Positions 1-18,453 of a DNA stretch of 64,000 nt are shown piece by piece; position 1 is the first letter of the stretch; every line of letters begins with the position of its first letter. The stretch is from Myoxocephalus aenaeus (taxonomy: Eukaryota > Chordata > Actinopteri > Perciformes > Cottidae). A model generated the notes under the pieces. That model was not told where the DNA came from. It was given only the letters and a program-made list of their open reading frames with translations, and did no database searches. The stretch spans positions 1,246,501-1,310,500 of the forward strand of contig JBAMJR010000187.1 of NCBI GenBank assembly GCA_038501785.1. Reading direction: 5' to 3'. The translations under genes and the position numbers were made by a program.

Positions 1-638
1 TTTAAAAAAAAAAAAGTATGCACCTTTGCTTGCTAACAGGCATTTTGAATGTGTGCCGCCACACGCTCTGCCTTATGAGGACGTCTCGAGGGCCGACACG
101 ACATGTGAGCTGAGGGCCCAGAGAGGAGACGAGGGCTTAAGGTTGGCCGGGGTGGGAGGGTGCAGACTCGAGGTGTGTGGAGTGGCAGTGAGGAAACGTT
201 TTGGGGTAGAGGGTGGGTGGTGGTTGGGGCTGTGGAGGCACCGGGAGGAACTGTATGACCTGTGGTACACACACAACCACAAACGTGACCGCAGCCGCGT
301 TTGGCTTCAACCCTCTCTTGTCAGGGAGCTTTCTAAAACGGCATGACAGCTGTGAATGTACGATATGCAGCCTTTTTAGAAACATCACCCCTGCCGTGTC
401 CAGCAGGCCGGCACAGATTGTCATTGCCCTTATCACTCTCGCTCTTTTCCGTTAACTTTTATTTTGTGTTTCTTTTATTTTGGCGAGCCTGGCGCTGGAC
501 ACGCAGGTCCTGGTGTCCCTTTGTGCTTTACTTTGGAGACCATGGAAGCTTGTTGCCTTATTTTGTCACCTTTCAGACATCACCCATCAGCTTCATCTTC
601 CAGACGCAAGGTTATTGCCAATTCGCACAGCTTCCTCC

Positions 639-658
639 GTGTGTGTGCGCGTGTGTGT

Positions 659-708
<50 letters not shown>
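639..708. repeat. (GT)n microsatellite with GC interruptions and a short (TA)n tail
   Basis: Alternating GT, broken by GC dinucleotides, runs into TATATATA. Alternating purine-pyrimidine of this kind is typical of teleost non-coding DNA. Confidence 0.95.
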
Positions 709-2152
709 AAAGAGAGAGTAATATTTATGAATCTATTTTTTTCCTATTTTGTGATGAGAGCTATTGATAAGAAACAAAAAGAAAACAAAGTCCTTTTCTT
801 TTTTTCCTCAGTGGGACACTGCCATATTATTTTGAAGGGAAGTGTTTATTTTCTTGAAAACTAGACTATGAATAATAATATAAATAAAAACCTGAAAAAA
901 TAGGAGAACAGTAAAGTGAACCACCGCGTTAACTTTGGTCAGGATGTGAACAGTGCGCATGTCAGTATTGTGATCTACCTCAGGCTTCAGGGTACCTCAG
1001 TCCAATCTTTCATTTCCCCTTTTTCCACATTTTGTATGCCTTGTTAACTGATCATTTGAGCGTTTTTAATTTTCTTTTTTAATGAAAAAAAAAAAAGAAC
1101 AAGACAAAAGATCTACAGTAGGCTAATCACTAAACTCTTCAGGTCCAGCCAACTAGTGAACCTTTGTAAACCGTAGTCAACTCTGTTGGACTGTCTCTGC
1201 CTGGACACCATACAACCTCTTAATGATACACGTCAAAAGTACATTTTTGCTAGAAAGGAATGAAGAGCAGGATGTAAGGGGTACATACCTGCCCGAAGTG
1301 GTTCTGAATGTGGATGTTGTGTACTGATTTCACCATCAAAGAAAAACAAAAAAAAGATACAAATCAGTTGATAGAAACAGAAACTAACCAACTGTACCTC
1401 CTGTTTTTTTTTTTTTTTTTTTTAGACTTAAAAAAACCCAATGAAGTTTATTCACTTGTGACATTTTTTTTTTAACAACCCAATTCAATCTTACCAGCTC
1501 TTTTTGATAACAGCATACTCTGGGGTTGATTTGACTAAAACATGAAGCTGCAAAAATACACTGACGGGACTCTTGAACATGGTGTAAAAACCCCAGTCTT
1601 CTGTGTAGAATGTAGAACAACTCTAGTCGTTAATATGTCACTGTGTACGACAAATAACTGTATATCTGTAAACATGTACAATACTCACACATAAATGCAT
1701 AATTTTCTGTCTCTCTATAACACTTATCAGTCTGCACCTGCGCTGTGAGAGATGATGGGAGAATTTTAGAGCGTCACGGCTTCCCTCAAAACTGACCTCT
1801 AAATGGTTCTCATCAACCTACGGAGTAGATTTTTTGTTGTTGTGCTGTACATTTCAGAATTACCTCTCAGAATCCAAGGCTGACTTTAGTTACTAAAACC
1901 AATGTAGGGCAAAATAATTAAATAAATGAATGCTATAGTGGAAGTTAGTGTTTTTCTTTGGAGTCCTTTTACCTGTTGAGAGCTGATTTTTACTTTTTCG
2001 AGGGCAGACTTTTGTCATGAGTTGGATCCTTTTCGTCCCAGTGAACACAGACTATCAGTGCTAAAATAAACATAAAAGGTCTATCTAACTCACACAATGC
2101 CTGAGGCTGTTTCAGCAAGCCTCCGCCACAGCCGGCACAGTACCTCATGCTG

Positions 2153-2173
2153 CTGATGATGATGATGATGATG
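2153..2173. repeat. (GAT)7 trinucleotide repeat
   Basis: About seven perfect GAT units lie in otherwise non-coding sequence. Confidence 0.9.
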
Positions 2174-3663
2174 GCTCACCAGACCTGGTTCAGATACCCG
2201 GACCGTAGCCACACGAATGCAGTACGGTGCTTCTACTGGAATGCGCGACTCCTGTGGTGGTCTGGTTCACTGTAGTAGGGCATGTCGAGGAGAAAACGGC
2301 TTTTCACGGTAGCACTGGAAATTGTAGTTTGTCACTCGTGGTTTGTTTGACTTGTCGGGAGTAACTCTTTAGAGCAGTTTTGAAGTTGAGGCTATTTTCT
2401 TGCATCACAGACCTCTGTCGCGCTCGTGTTTTTGGCTCTTTACACAGCAAGTGCGGGTTTTCTTTCAGCTGGTTTGGTTTCACTGTGGTGCTGTCAGCAC
2501 AGCGTCCTTCTTATTGAGACATCTGCAGGTCGACCGCAATCTGAGGAAACTTGTCAAGATGATAGTAACCTTTTTTTCTTCTTTTTTTCTTTCATTTTAC
2601 TTCCAAGGATTGGTATTTCTAGGTTTTGTGGGGTGTTGCTAGACATTAATATTCAGTACCAGAAAATCACAAATACACACATCACTGTACTGTGTTGTTA
2701 GTCATATCACATGGTGGTTTGATAGTTTAGTTTTTTTTTTTCTTCTGTTGATCTGGTTTTCTCGTCATTTACACTGATTTAATAATGTAGTCCGGAGCAG
2801 TAGCTGCGATTCTTTGCTTTAATATTCATTCCTTTTAGATCACTACCAATAATACTAGCTGTTAAAATGTGTTTGGAACATTTCCTAGCTGGGAGTTTTA
2901 ACAGATTTGAGAATCAGAATGGCAAAATAAATTAATCTGACATGCAAAGAAGGAAGGTTGACAGAGTATCCAAGTCTGATTATATTGTTAAAAAGCTGAT
3001 AAAATATTGTTCTGCCTTTGCAACTGAACAGAAACAGAGGGCATTCAACAGCCATCCAAAAGTCACAGCTGAGGAAGAATTTCGTAAAGTCTGGTTGGAT
3101 GTATGCAGAACCACAGCAGTGTTTTTGTACTGTCTTGTTGTTAAATGGGAAAACACAAAGCATTGCATGAGACTGTTGTAGGCGATCCAGTGTGTACACT
3201 TCATATAGCGCTAGACTTTCAGTAGTGGTTTTACATGGATCCATTTCTTAACTGCATTTCACCATTTGGGAGATTCCTTTTGTTACAACCCTCAAGTCCT
3301 ACATTTCCCACGGGCCTGAAGGTCCCAAACACCTCAAGGTAATTGGTGGCTGAGCGCTGGACTGACATATGATCCATTTTTGAATCCATCTTTTGGATCC
3401 ATGCCTTTCTGCTAACAGCCATACTGTTGTTTTGAGTTGTGAGTGAACTGTATTGCTGAGCAACCTGGATCTGAGCAATAAAGAATATTTGAAAAAAGAA
3501 AAAAGAAAATGCTGTATGTTTTACCGTTTAATTATTTCAAGGTTTTTTCACCTGTAAAATAAAAGATGGCACGTCATTTGTGACGCTATAAATATCCATA
3601 AAAAATTATTTACATCTTTGAATCTACAGAAAGCTGACATAACATTTTGCCCCACATTAAGAG

Positions 3664-3669
3664 TTTATT
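3664..3669 (-). terminator. Candidate poly(A) signal of tmem41a
   Basis: TTTATT on the + strand reads AATAAA on the - strand, about 580 bases past the tmem41a stop codon. With the + strand signals at 3476 and 3558 it would give convergent transcripts ending within about 200 bases of each other. It was chosen by position; RNA data would settle it. Confidence 0.45.
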
Positions 3670-4248
3670 ATAAAACCAGTGCAGTACAAAAAAAACACAC
3701 GGGCTGCGAAGAGGCAGCAAAGAGAAGCGATATGTAAGCTCTATTCAACAGAGGCCTCGCACTGCCTGAGTTTAAAAAGAGTAAAAATTGTCCAACACAC
3801 TGTATTACAAGTTGTGATGAAATTGCAAAATGTGATTGTCAAACAAGAAAAATGCATACCTCCAGTTGTACAATATGTTACAAACATCATACATATTTCT
3901 GTTACAAATAAAATGATTCACAAAAACCTAAAAAAATTATCATCTGAACCATCCAGCCACATCTAACATGAGCAGTCTGTCACATTAACTTTTCCACAAG
4001 TCCATCTTGGAGGTAGAAGTTTGAAACCATCACTGCACAACAGGCACTTAAAACACCATCAGTTTACATTGAAATTCTTACAGTATAATAATAGAACAAG
4101 AAAAAAAAAAAAGTCTTGAAATTCTTCACATGATAACTGTACATTTATACATATACACTGTGCCCATAAAAGTTGTGGCAGAGAAACACCAACATTTGGT
4201 TATACAAAATACTTTGTGGAGGTGGCTCCAGTAAAAAAAAAAAAAACA

Positions 4249-4469
4249 TCACTGAACCTTCTTATCTGCGATGAGCCCGTTCTGCGGTTGAACATCCAGT
4301 TTGAGACGCTTCTGACTGAACCGGCGGATAAGAGCGCCGGGCAGCAGAGCCATGCAGGCGATGGCCAGCAGCTGCAGTAGCCTCTCCCAGGAGAACAAGT
4401 CATCCAACGACGCCACCTCAGACAGCATGACGCCCGTCTGGACACAGATGAAGTTGTACGGCAGGAGGC
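4249..4469 (-). CDS. tmem41a: tmem41a coding exon 5 (terminal)
   Basis: It encodes residues 211-283: GLLPYNFICVQTG, a last hydrophobic helix (LLQLLAIACMALLPGAL) and a basic cytosolic tail ending KKVQ, then TGA. The acceptor is TTCCTAG|GCC. Confidence 0.95.
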
Positions 4470-7400
4470 CTAGGAAGGCAGATAGCAGAACAAAAATGTT
4501 AGAGATTATACAAAGCTTTATAGCAGAACTTGCAGTTGCAGAAATGCTCAATGAATACTTTAAATCTAAAAGGTACGTAATAAAAACATGTCTTATAATC
4601 TGCATTTGAAGTGTTAATTGTCAACTGTTGCTATGAAATTCCTTAAACATTTTTTAAACATGAGGCATGTGACCCAATATGAACAAGCATTAAAGTGGCC
4701 TTTAGGTGTTAGATTTTAGCTGAAAGTGAAGTCCCTTTTCTCTTAGTATTTACATTATTTATCTGGAGGGGAGCCCAACAATAGAAAATGGTCGGTGTTG
4801 TTTTACTTTAATGTGTGAGCTTCATGACGTACAGTATGATGAATAGGTCGTCACATTGTCTACTAGTCAGGTGACCATGTGTACTTACCAATGAAGACTG
4901 AGCCGAAGAAGAAGGTGATGGGGATGTTGACAATCGGGGCAGACATGTTCAGAAACCAGTTGGGAGTCATGGGAAAGAATCTCAGGAAGAGCAGAAAGAA
5001 GAACAAACAATCCTGGTTCTCCTCAATCTGGGAGATAAAGATGAGATGAGAGGTCGTAAGATGATGCAAGAGTCTATGAAGGGACAGCAGATACATGTTT
5101 TTTGTTGTGATCTTATGCCACACTACCTTCTGATTAACTAGTTATTGTAGAATCAGATACATTATCGTAAATAACACTGCAGAACTAAATATTTGATCGT
5201 CGCTGCATATTTACTTACACGTAACAATTACGTGTAAGTAAAGCTCTCAGGCCAGGAAAATACAACATAATAGTGTAGTTAACACAACCTAAAGGGATTT
5301 TAGAAAAAGAATTGCAAGGATTCATTGGGACCCCGGAAATGGAGCGTTCTAGGTGAGAAATCCATAAACTCATTTTCTATGTGACCAATAGTTGGGGATG
5401 TGTTGTTACATTACATTAAATTTAACTTAGCTGACGCTTTTATCCAAAGCGACTTACATGTTTGCTCTATACACCGTAGACACAGCAACGGGGAGCAATT
5501 TGGGGTTAAGTGTCTTGCTCAAGGACGCAACAACAAGGACTAGCGGAGCTGGGGCTCGAACCACAGACTCTCTGGTTGAAAGACGGGCATGCTAACCACT
5601 GAGCCACAGTCGCCTACGTTCTGTTGTAATGAGATATATTTGGCAGTGCTGTATATAAAAGTGTATGTGTGATTTCAGAGCATTGAGATGTGCGTGGCAA
5701 TGAGGTGAACCTGAAGTCAATATGGGCTACGTCTCACTTTAAGAAGCATCTTTGATGGGAGTTTGGTAAGACACTGATGATTGCATTCACATTTGTCTTT
5801 TCACTTGAGTAATTTCCCCACTAATTCAGCAACATGTGTAAGTTAAGGGGTAACATGTAGGCCTAGCTGTGTATTTCTATGCACTGTACATATATTTTCC
5901 TCTTTAGTTGATTGTAGAGACTAAACTTGGTTCATCAGTGCTTTACATATTATCAAATATAAATTAGTTTCAACATGTGTTGCTTGGAATGAATTGTTTT
6001 TAAATAGGGTCATAGATTTACCTTCCCCTGGAGCAAGGAGACTTTATCAGGGAAGAGGTTAGTGATGTAGCGCTTTCCAAAGGCCTTGGACAGGAGGTAG
6101 CACATGGTGGAGCCCACAGTGGTGAGCACAGAGGCTAGCAGCAATCCTTGATATGGTCCAAATATAGCTCCTGCTAAAATGTTCTGCACAATGACACGTG
6201 GACAGGGCCTGGGTTATTAGACATCATTTATATGCATGTGTAATGATCAGCTCCGACACACGCACGGCTACTGTATCTTTTCCTGTGAGGAGAGAGAAAT
6301 ACTAACAGTGTTTTTTTAAGTGTAAGACTTTGGGTGTCACGTTAACCAGCAGTGTGGCTGAGTTCTCACTGTGCTGCACAGGAGGATTAAAATAATGCAA
6401 GTGGGGAAGAAAAACTGTCACAAAAAGCCTGCAGACACACAAAAGCAAGTCTGGCATCTCTTTGTTGTTTGAGCTAGCCGGATATTTTTATCCTCTGCAG
6501 TGTGTCTTCAGGGAAGAGAGACCCAGCCTTTTCATTTTTCCTTAAAGTGGGCCTACTTTCTTTTCCACCTACCAGCCATGGCATTTTGTATTGCTAATTT
6601 AAACCATGTGTCATATTTTCTGTTAACATGTAAAAAATAAATAATAATACTGTGACTAATGTGTATCCATGAAGTTCAAATAAATTGCTTTAAATCATAC
6701 TTTATCCAACATAAGAAATGTCTGTTTCTGCCTTGGTAACACACATCAGACCAGAGAGCATTTTAAACTTGTATATTTAAACCTTACCAGGAACGAGGAT
6801 CCAGGAATGGCAAAGGACTGCTTGTAGAGATATGCACTGCAGAAGAGTAGCAGAACATATCCAGTGTGCTCGGTCTTGTAAAACTGCAGGAGCTCAGCCA
6901 GTTCCCTCAGCTCCTCCAAGTCTGAGGGGAACTTCAACCTGCAGGAACAAGTTACACGTCATCCACTCTTCTTCATTAACAGACAGGGTTGGGAAATATG
7001 CACACAAGGTATAAGCGAATTGGATCAAACAACATTTAAATTAATTTCTGTTAACAAATACAAGGTCGTGTATCTAATAGTGATCATTTTAAACTGGCAA
7101 ACTAAGTTTAAAACTATTTCTGACATTTGTTTAGATCCCATTGCTTACTGACGATAATACTAGATGAATATGTTGGTTGATCAATAGACAATACACCGTC
7201 AGTGTCAGAGCCATTTTGTTATTATCTAGTAATCAGAGAGTGTGAAGGAGAGACTGGACAAGATGGGAGCATGCTTACATTAGCTAGCTAGTGAACGTCA
7301 AACACCTCTTTTAATGAGAATACAATAACGAATAACCTAGAGATGTAGGGTTATCTTCTCTGGCTGAAAGCTACTGACGCGTCAGTCACCTGCCGGGTTC

Positions 7401-7568
7401 TCCGGACCTGTCATCGGGCTGCTGCTCGGACTCCGCTGTCTCCACATGTTTGCTCTCGCCAGGTGGATGAGGACGTCGCCGCGGGGCCGCAGGCAGGAAC
7501 AACGTCAACGAGTACAAGTACAAGCTGGCTGCAGCAACAACAGCGAGGAGTCCGGCAAGTGAGCGCAT
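4249..7568 (-). CDS. tmem41a: Transmembrane protein 41A, VTT/DedA-domain membrane protein (5 coding exons)
   Basis: The coding exons on the - strand are 7568-7390, 6938-6788, 6183-6022, 5027-4889 and 4469-4249 (stop TGA at 4251-4249), 852 nt encoding 283 aa. All introns are GT-AG and phases join cleanly. The protein follows human TMEM41A (264 aa): an N-terminal hydrophobic segment (about residues 2-26), a conserved FPSDLEELREL stretch, the AIPGSSFL turn, and a VTT core with an AGAIFGP motif (about 114-120) and LRFFPMTPNWFLN, in which R180, P183, P186 and N191 match the family signature. The tail is basic (KKVQ). VTT proteins (TMEM41B, VMP1, DedA) include lipid scramblases of ER membranes; TMEM41A itself is less studied, so a scramblase role is inference. 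The ATG at 7568 is chosen because MRSLAGLL aligns with the human start. The linker at residues 27-60 is longer than in human and proline/charge-rich. Confidence 0.95.
4889..5027 (-). CDS. tmem41a: tmem41a coding exon 4
   Basis: It encodes residues 165-210 plus one base: IEENQD, a phenylalanine/leucine-rich helix and the RFFPMTPNWFLN signature of the VTT fold. The acceptor is TCTCCCAG|ATTG and the donor TTCATTG|GTAAGT. Confidence 0.95.
5210..5242. repeat. Perfect inverted repeat, 15-bp arms and 3-nt loop
   Basis: Arms 5210-5224 (TTTACTTACACGTAA) and 5228-5242 are exact reverse complements separated by CAA. It lies in tmem41a intron 3, about 165 bp from the SINE. It could form a hairpin or cruciform; no known function is assigned. 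Confidence 0.9.
5405..5614 (-). mobile_element. tRNA-derived SINE
   Basis: Read on the - strand, the element opens with a tRNA-like head from 5614. It has a perfect A box (TGGCTCAGTGG, 5606-5596) and a perfect B box (GGTTCGAGCC) of an RNA polymerase III promoter. The body ends in a tail widespread in fish repeats (TCGCTTTGGATAAAAGCGTC), followed by a TAATGTAA-like end. It sits in tmem41a intron 3 in the same orientation as the gene. The tRNA origin is read directly from the boxes; the family name is not assigned. No clear target-site duplication was seen. Confidence 0.85.
6022..6183 (-). CDS. tmem41a: tmem41a coding exon 3
   Basis: It encodes residues 111-164 in 54 whole codons, starting NILAGAIFGP and ending LLQGK: the first half of the VTT core. 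The acceptor is TTGTGCAG|AAC and the donor GGGAAG|GTAAAT. Confidence 0.95.
6788..6938 (-). CDS. tmem41a: tmem41a coding exon 2
   Basis: It encodes residues 60-110, from LKFPSDLEEL to AIPGSSFL. The acceptor is CCTGCAG|GTTG and the donor TTCCTG|GTAAGG on the - strand. Confidence 0.95.
7390..7568 (-). CDS. tmem41a: tmem41a coding exon 1
   Basis: It encodes residues 1-59 plus two bases of R60: signal-anchor-like hydrophobic helix, then an Arg/Pro-rich and acidic linker. The donor is GGCAG|GTGAC on the - strand. Confidence 0.92.
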
Positions 7569-8864
7569 ATTCCTCACTTAGTGAGCCGGAACGCGGATTC
7601 ACCTCCTTGATGCCAGCGAGTGAAGTAATGGCCAACCGCTGCTGCTTCTTCTTCTTCTTCTTCTTCTTTTTAATGGGATCTGGCATCCCTGGTGTGCGTC
7701 ACTGCCCTCTTCTGGACATAATAAGTGCCCAGCTCTACGGTCTCCGGGTAATGGCTAATATTATAATCGAATTACATTGTTCTATTAATCTATGATAACA
7801 TACTAAATAGAGAATATTAGATAAACAAGGGAATAATAAATAGACATTATTTAGTTGTATTTTAACTCCGGGCCAGATGGGGGCGGTAATGGTCCGAGTC
7901 AAATCCCATCAACGCCCAGTAGAAACCAGAAAAAGATACAACGAAGAAGACCGTTTGGGAGTCTGATGAACGACCACAGAAAGAGCTCAGGTTTTATATA
8001 ATATGCAATACATATAAGGCACAACAAGACATCAACAATACAAAGTCCAGGACTACAGGCAAAAGTAGCCAAGAGCGACAAGGCTCTTTCATTCAAAAAT
8101 CAAAATCGTTACCAATTTCAGTCAAAGTCAATCAGTCCTGCGAGGTTCTTTGACTATTTTATGCCATCTAAATATTCATGGAGTTAACTCTTAAAAATGG
8201 AAAAAGGCCGTGTTGGAACCATTGAATTTGCATTTGTTGATGTGGTATTTTGTGAGTATACAAGATGTATAATACTTAAAATCAAACAGCAGAGACTTCT
8301 GATGATATAAACTGTGGTCGATTGAGTCTCTACAAGAGTTGGCTGTTGCCTCACAATATTTAGCTGTGTGTTAATTGCTCAAATTGTAGCACATTTTATA
8401 TGGTGTCCAAACAGTGGAATTACATACATATTTTTACATTTAAGGTAAATCAACTTCCCAGTAAGAACACTTAAATGGTACTTATGTAATCATAAATCAT
8501 AATCATAATATGTTCCTCCTCTGTTCATGTGAATAAGCCGAGGGAGGACGAGCCTGCACCGCTGGACCCACGGCTGGGAGGAAGGTTTAAGAGAAACGCT
8601 AGTGCGCTTGCTCTGTGCGCCCAGTGATCCGGGTATTTTCATATGACTTACACTCGGAAGTCGAACTGTTGTTGCTTCAGCGGCATTGAGCAACTTCATG
8701 AACGTGGCGCCGCCTCCGACGCTGTAAAAGTTCAGATTATGCGTCTCATGGGATAAAAGTTAGTCAAAGGTAATGCAGCCTTGTCAGCGGGGGTGGAGTT
8801 ACAAAGTTCAGTCTTTGCACACCTAAACTAGAAGTGTGATACCTTGTATTGGTCGACAGGATCG
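7569..8864. promoter_or_regulatory. Shared upstream region between divergent tmem41a and ehhadh
   Basis: The 1.3 kb between the two start codons must contain both promoters. The part near tmem41a (7400-7620) is GC/CpG-rich; a (TTC)n run occupies 7645-7669. The part near ehhadh (8500-8860) has a CpG-containing block and two nuclear-receptor-like sites (separate entry). The middle (about 7700-8480) is AT-rich with no recognised content. I see no TATA box at a convincing distance from either start. Confidence 0.6.
8761..8810 (+). promoter_or_regulatory. Candidate DR1 / HNF4-PPAR type sites upstream of ehhadh
   Basis: TAGTCAAAGGTAA at 8761-8773 and GTTACAAAGTTCA at 8798-8810 both resemble direct-repeat-1 nuclear receptor sites. 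CAAAGGTAA and CAAAGTTCA are each one mismatch from common HNF4-type cores. They lie 55-105 bases before the ATG. Mammalian EHHADH is a classic PPARalpha target through a DR1 element, so the position is sensible. Matches are imperfect and made by eye. Confidence 0.4.
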
Positions 8865-16326
<7,462 letters not shown>

Positions 16327-16422
16327 ATCTCAAACATGTCAGCTTTAATCTCTTTATTCACTTTAATAATGAGGGTCTTATACTGTGATGAGCGGTTAAT
16401 GAACTGCACTTGTATTGTGTTT

Positions 16423-16428
16423 AATAAA
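16423..16428 (+). terminator. Poly(A) signal of ehhadh
   Basis: AATAAA lies 97 bases after the ehhadh stop codon, giving a short 3' UTR. It is the first canonical signal after the stop. Confidence 0.65.
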
Positions 16429-16584
16429 TAATTCAGATATTTTTCTTGTATATGATGTCATTATGGATGCAATTGGCAGAACAGCCTTATCTGTTTATTT
16501 GTGTATCATCCTGTATGTAGTAAATCTGGGTGGTCAAAATAATAGACACACCTTACAATATAGTTCAACATGACAAGCTTTACA

Positions 16585-16905
16585 TCAGGGGGGAGCTTGG
16601 AGTCGAGTCGCTGCTCCTTCGTGTCGAAAGGAGTCAGCTGAGGTGGTTCGGGCATCTAGTCAGGATGCCTCCAGGACGCCTCCCATTAGAGGTTCTCCAG
16701 GCACGTCCAACTGGTAGGAGACCCCGGGGAAGACCGAGGACACGCTGGAGGGATTATATCTCCCGGCTGGCCTTGGAACGCCTCGGGGTCCCCCAGAATG
16801 AGCTGGAAAGTGTTGCGGGTGAGAGGGAAGCCTGGGTCGGCCTGCTGAACCTGCTGCCACCGCGACCCGACCCCGGATAAGCGGCTGATAATGGATGGAT
16901 GGATG
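16585..16905 (+). mobile_element. 5'-truncated non-LTR retrotransposon (LINE) 3' end
   Basis: An open frame reads through ELGVESLLLRVERSQLRWFG, then a GRRPRGRPRTRWRDYISRLA stretch, and stops at PPRPDPG. This is the C-terminal end of a LINE reverse-transcriptase protein abundant in fish genomes. It is followed by GGATAAGCGGC and an (ATGG)n tail. A perfect 13-bp duplication, GACAAGCTTTACA, flanks it at 16572-16584 and 16906-16918. The copy is only about 320 bp, so it is truncated at the 5' end and cannot move by itself. The exact LINE clade is not assigned. Confidence 0.88.
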
Positions 16906-17779
16906 GACAAGCTTTACAACTATTTGATGTGTTGCATTATATTGGAATAAATAATATTGTACAGATTTATCTAATAAACTGGGAATTCAGTGTATTGCAG
17001 AAATGTAAATATATTTTCTAACTCTGAAATGACAGATCTGTGTAAAGATCCTAGAACACAATCTGCAGTTAAATCTTTTTTTTTAATGCTCTGAAATGTA
17101 GTAGACCATTCCATTTCTATATCAGGCTTGATTGGTTATTAATTAATCATGTTTAATAAATGCTGGTACTCTTTTAATTTACAATATCTCAAAATTGACC
17201 ATTTGATGCCTCAATAAACACCGGTTATAGACTCATGCATTTGTTTGTGATGTATACAGTCCTACTTGTGTGAATCTGGTACACATGTGTTGGCTTGTTA
17301 TTCAGGTATGTGCTTGTGCCATTTCATGAGATCTGTTTCAGCAGTCAAACCTGTTATGGAGAAGAACAATTTAAACTTTTTCTTCATGTGGAGTATGACT
17401 CGTGTTCCTGTTTTTTTTCCTTCTACCGACTCAGCTGGAGCGGTGACAGGAGAGCTGAGGGAGACACACAGAAGCTGAACTGCTTTTATATAAATGAATG
17501 GCTCACTTCCCAAAGAAATCTCACACCTCAGCAATGAGTCGATGTTGTTTTCGCCATCTAGCGGCTGAAGACCTCAAACTCAGCAGCTGGATTAAACATT
17601 ATGATGCTCCATTTTGTCTGCAAATAGACTATTTCTGAACATTTCGTTGTTTAAAAGCATGACAGAACAAAAGATGTATGAATCAATATGATTATAAAAT
17701 ATTACCAAGATTAAATAATAAGCACCTATTCCAAAAATGTAACCTATTTGAGAATCGTATTCAGGTGAACTGGAGTGTT

Positions 17780-18269
17780 TCTTTCAGATCAAGACCCCGT
17801 TTTTTTTGAAGTTTTAAAGGGGCCGATGAAAGCCCGGCGGTGTGTTTGAAGTGCGCAGAGCAGCTGGCTTTGTGTGGCGGACTCCTCCCGTTGTGTGATG
17901 AAGTTCAGATGCGCGCCGTAGTTCCGCACGCGCGTCACCAGCTTTGCACAGAGAGGAGCTTCCCGACGCGAGGGCAGGATGGACAGATGTGTGGCTCGCG
18001 ACCATGGGAGCCTTTGAACGTCACATTACACGAAGCTAATTGACGCTCTTTTTTTGTTTGTTTTTACTTTGACGAGATATGATTTTTTAACCCAGCGGCT
18101 CTGGATCCACCGCCTTGGCTCGTCTTGTCCTCCCTTCCCAGTTGAGAGGCTTCCTGGGCTGCGTGGACCGTTAAAACCTCGACTCGGTCCCTCGCAGTAA
18201 TGTGGTAGTTTACTCGGGGCGAAGTCCTTTTTTTTTGGGAGGTGGAGGGGGGACACAGGAAATGTTGGC
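17780..18269 (+). promoter_or_regulatory. CpG-rich promoter / 5' UTR region of C3orf70
   Basis: This block before the C3orf70 start is much richer in G, C and CpG (GCGCGCCGTAG, CACGCGCGTCA, CCCGACGCGAGG) than the AT-rich flanks, as expected of a CpG-island promoter. A G-rich stretch (GGAGGTGGAGGGGGG) lies just before the ATG. The transcription start cannot be placed. The flank 16919-17779 is AT-rich with nothing recognised. Confidence 0.55.
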
Positions 18270-18453
18270 ATGGCCGCCTCGCGAGCACAGAAGAGTCCGA
18301 AGAGTGAGAAGTTGGACGAGGCGCAGGCTTTGGCCAGGAGCTGCGCGGGGAGACCAGACTTCCTGCCTTGCGACGGGCTCTCCATCTGCGCTACACACAG
18401 CCACGGGAAGTGCTTCAAGCTGCACTGGTGCTGCCACTTGGGCTGGTGTCACT
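18270..18453 (+). CDS. C3orf70: C3orf70 coding exon 1
   Basis: It encodes residues 1-61 plus the first base of C62; the donor is GTCACT|GTAAGT. It contains nearly all of the Cys/His cluster. Confidence 0.95.

Larger units (their letters stand above)
1..3500 (+). other. Non-coding stretch, probable 3' UTR of an upstream + strand gene
   Basis: No frame gives a recognisable protein here; the open frames are short and mostly pass through low-complexity DNA. An AATAAA signal on the + strand at 3476-3481 is followed by A-rich sequence, which fits the end of a transcript entering from the left; a second AATAAA lies at 3558-3563. In human 3q27 the 3' end of MAP3K13 converges on TMEM41A, and tmem41a lies to the right here on the - strand, so the left-hand gene may be map3k13. 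That identity is inference from synteny alone, since none of its coding sequence is inside the window. A GT/GC microsatellite (639-708) and a short GAT repeat (2153-2173) lie within the stretch. Confidence 0.4.

Noticed and set aside
7569..7577. Earlier GTG in frame with tmem41a
   Set aside because: It is not an ATG; the ATG at 7568 matches the start of the human protein.
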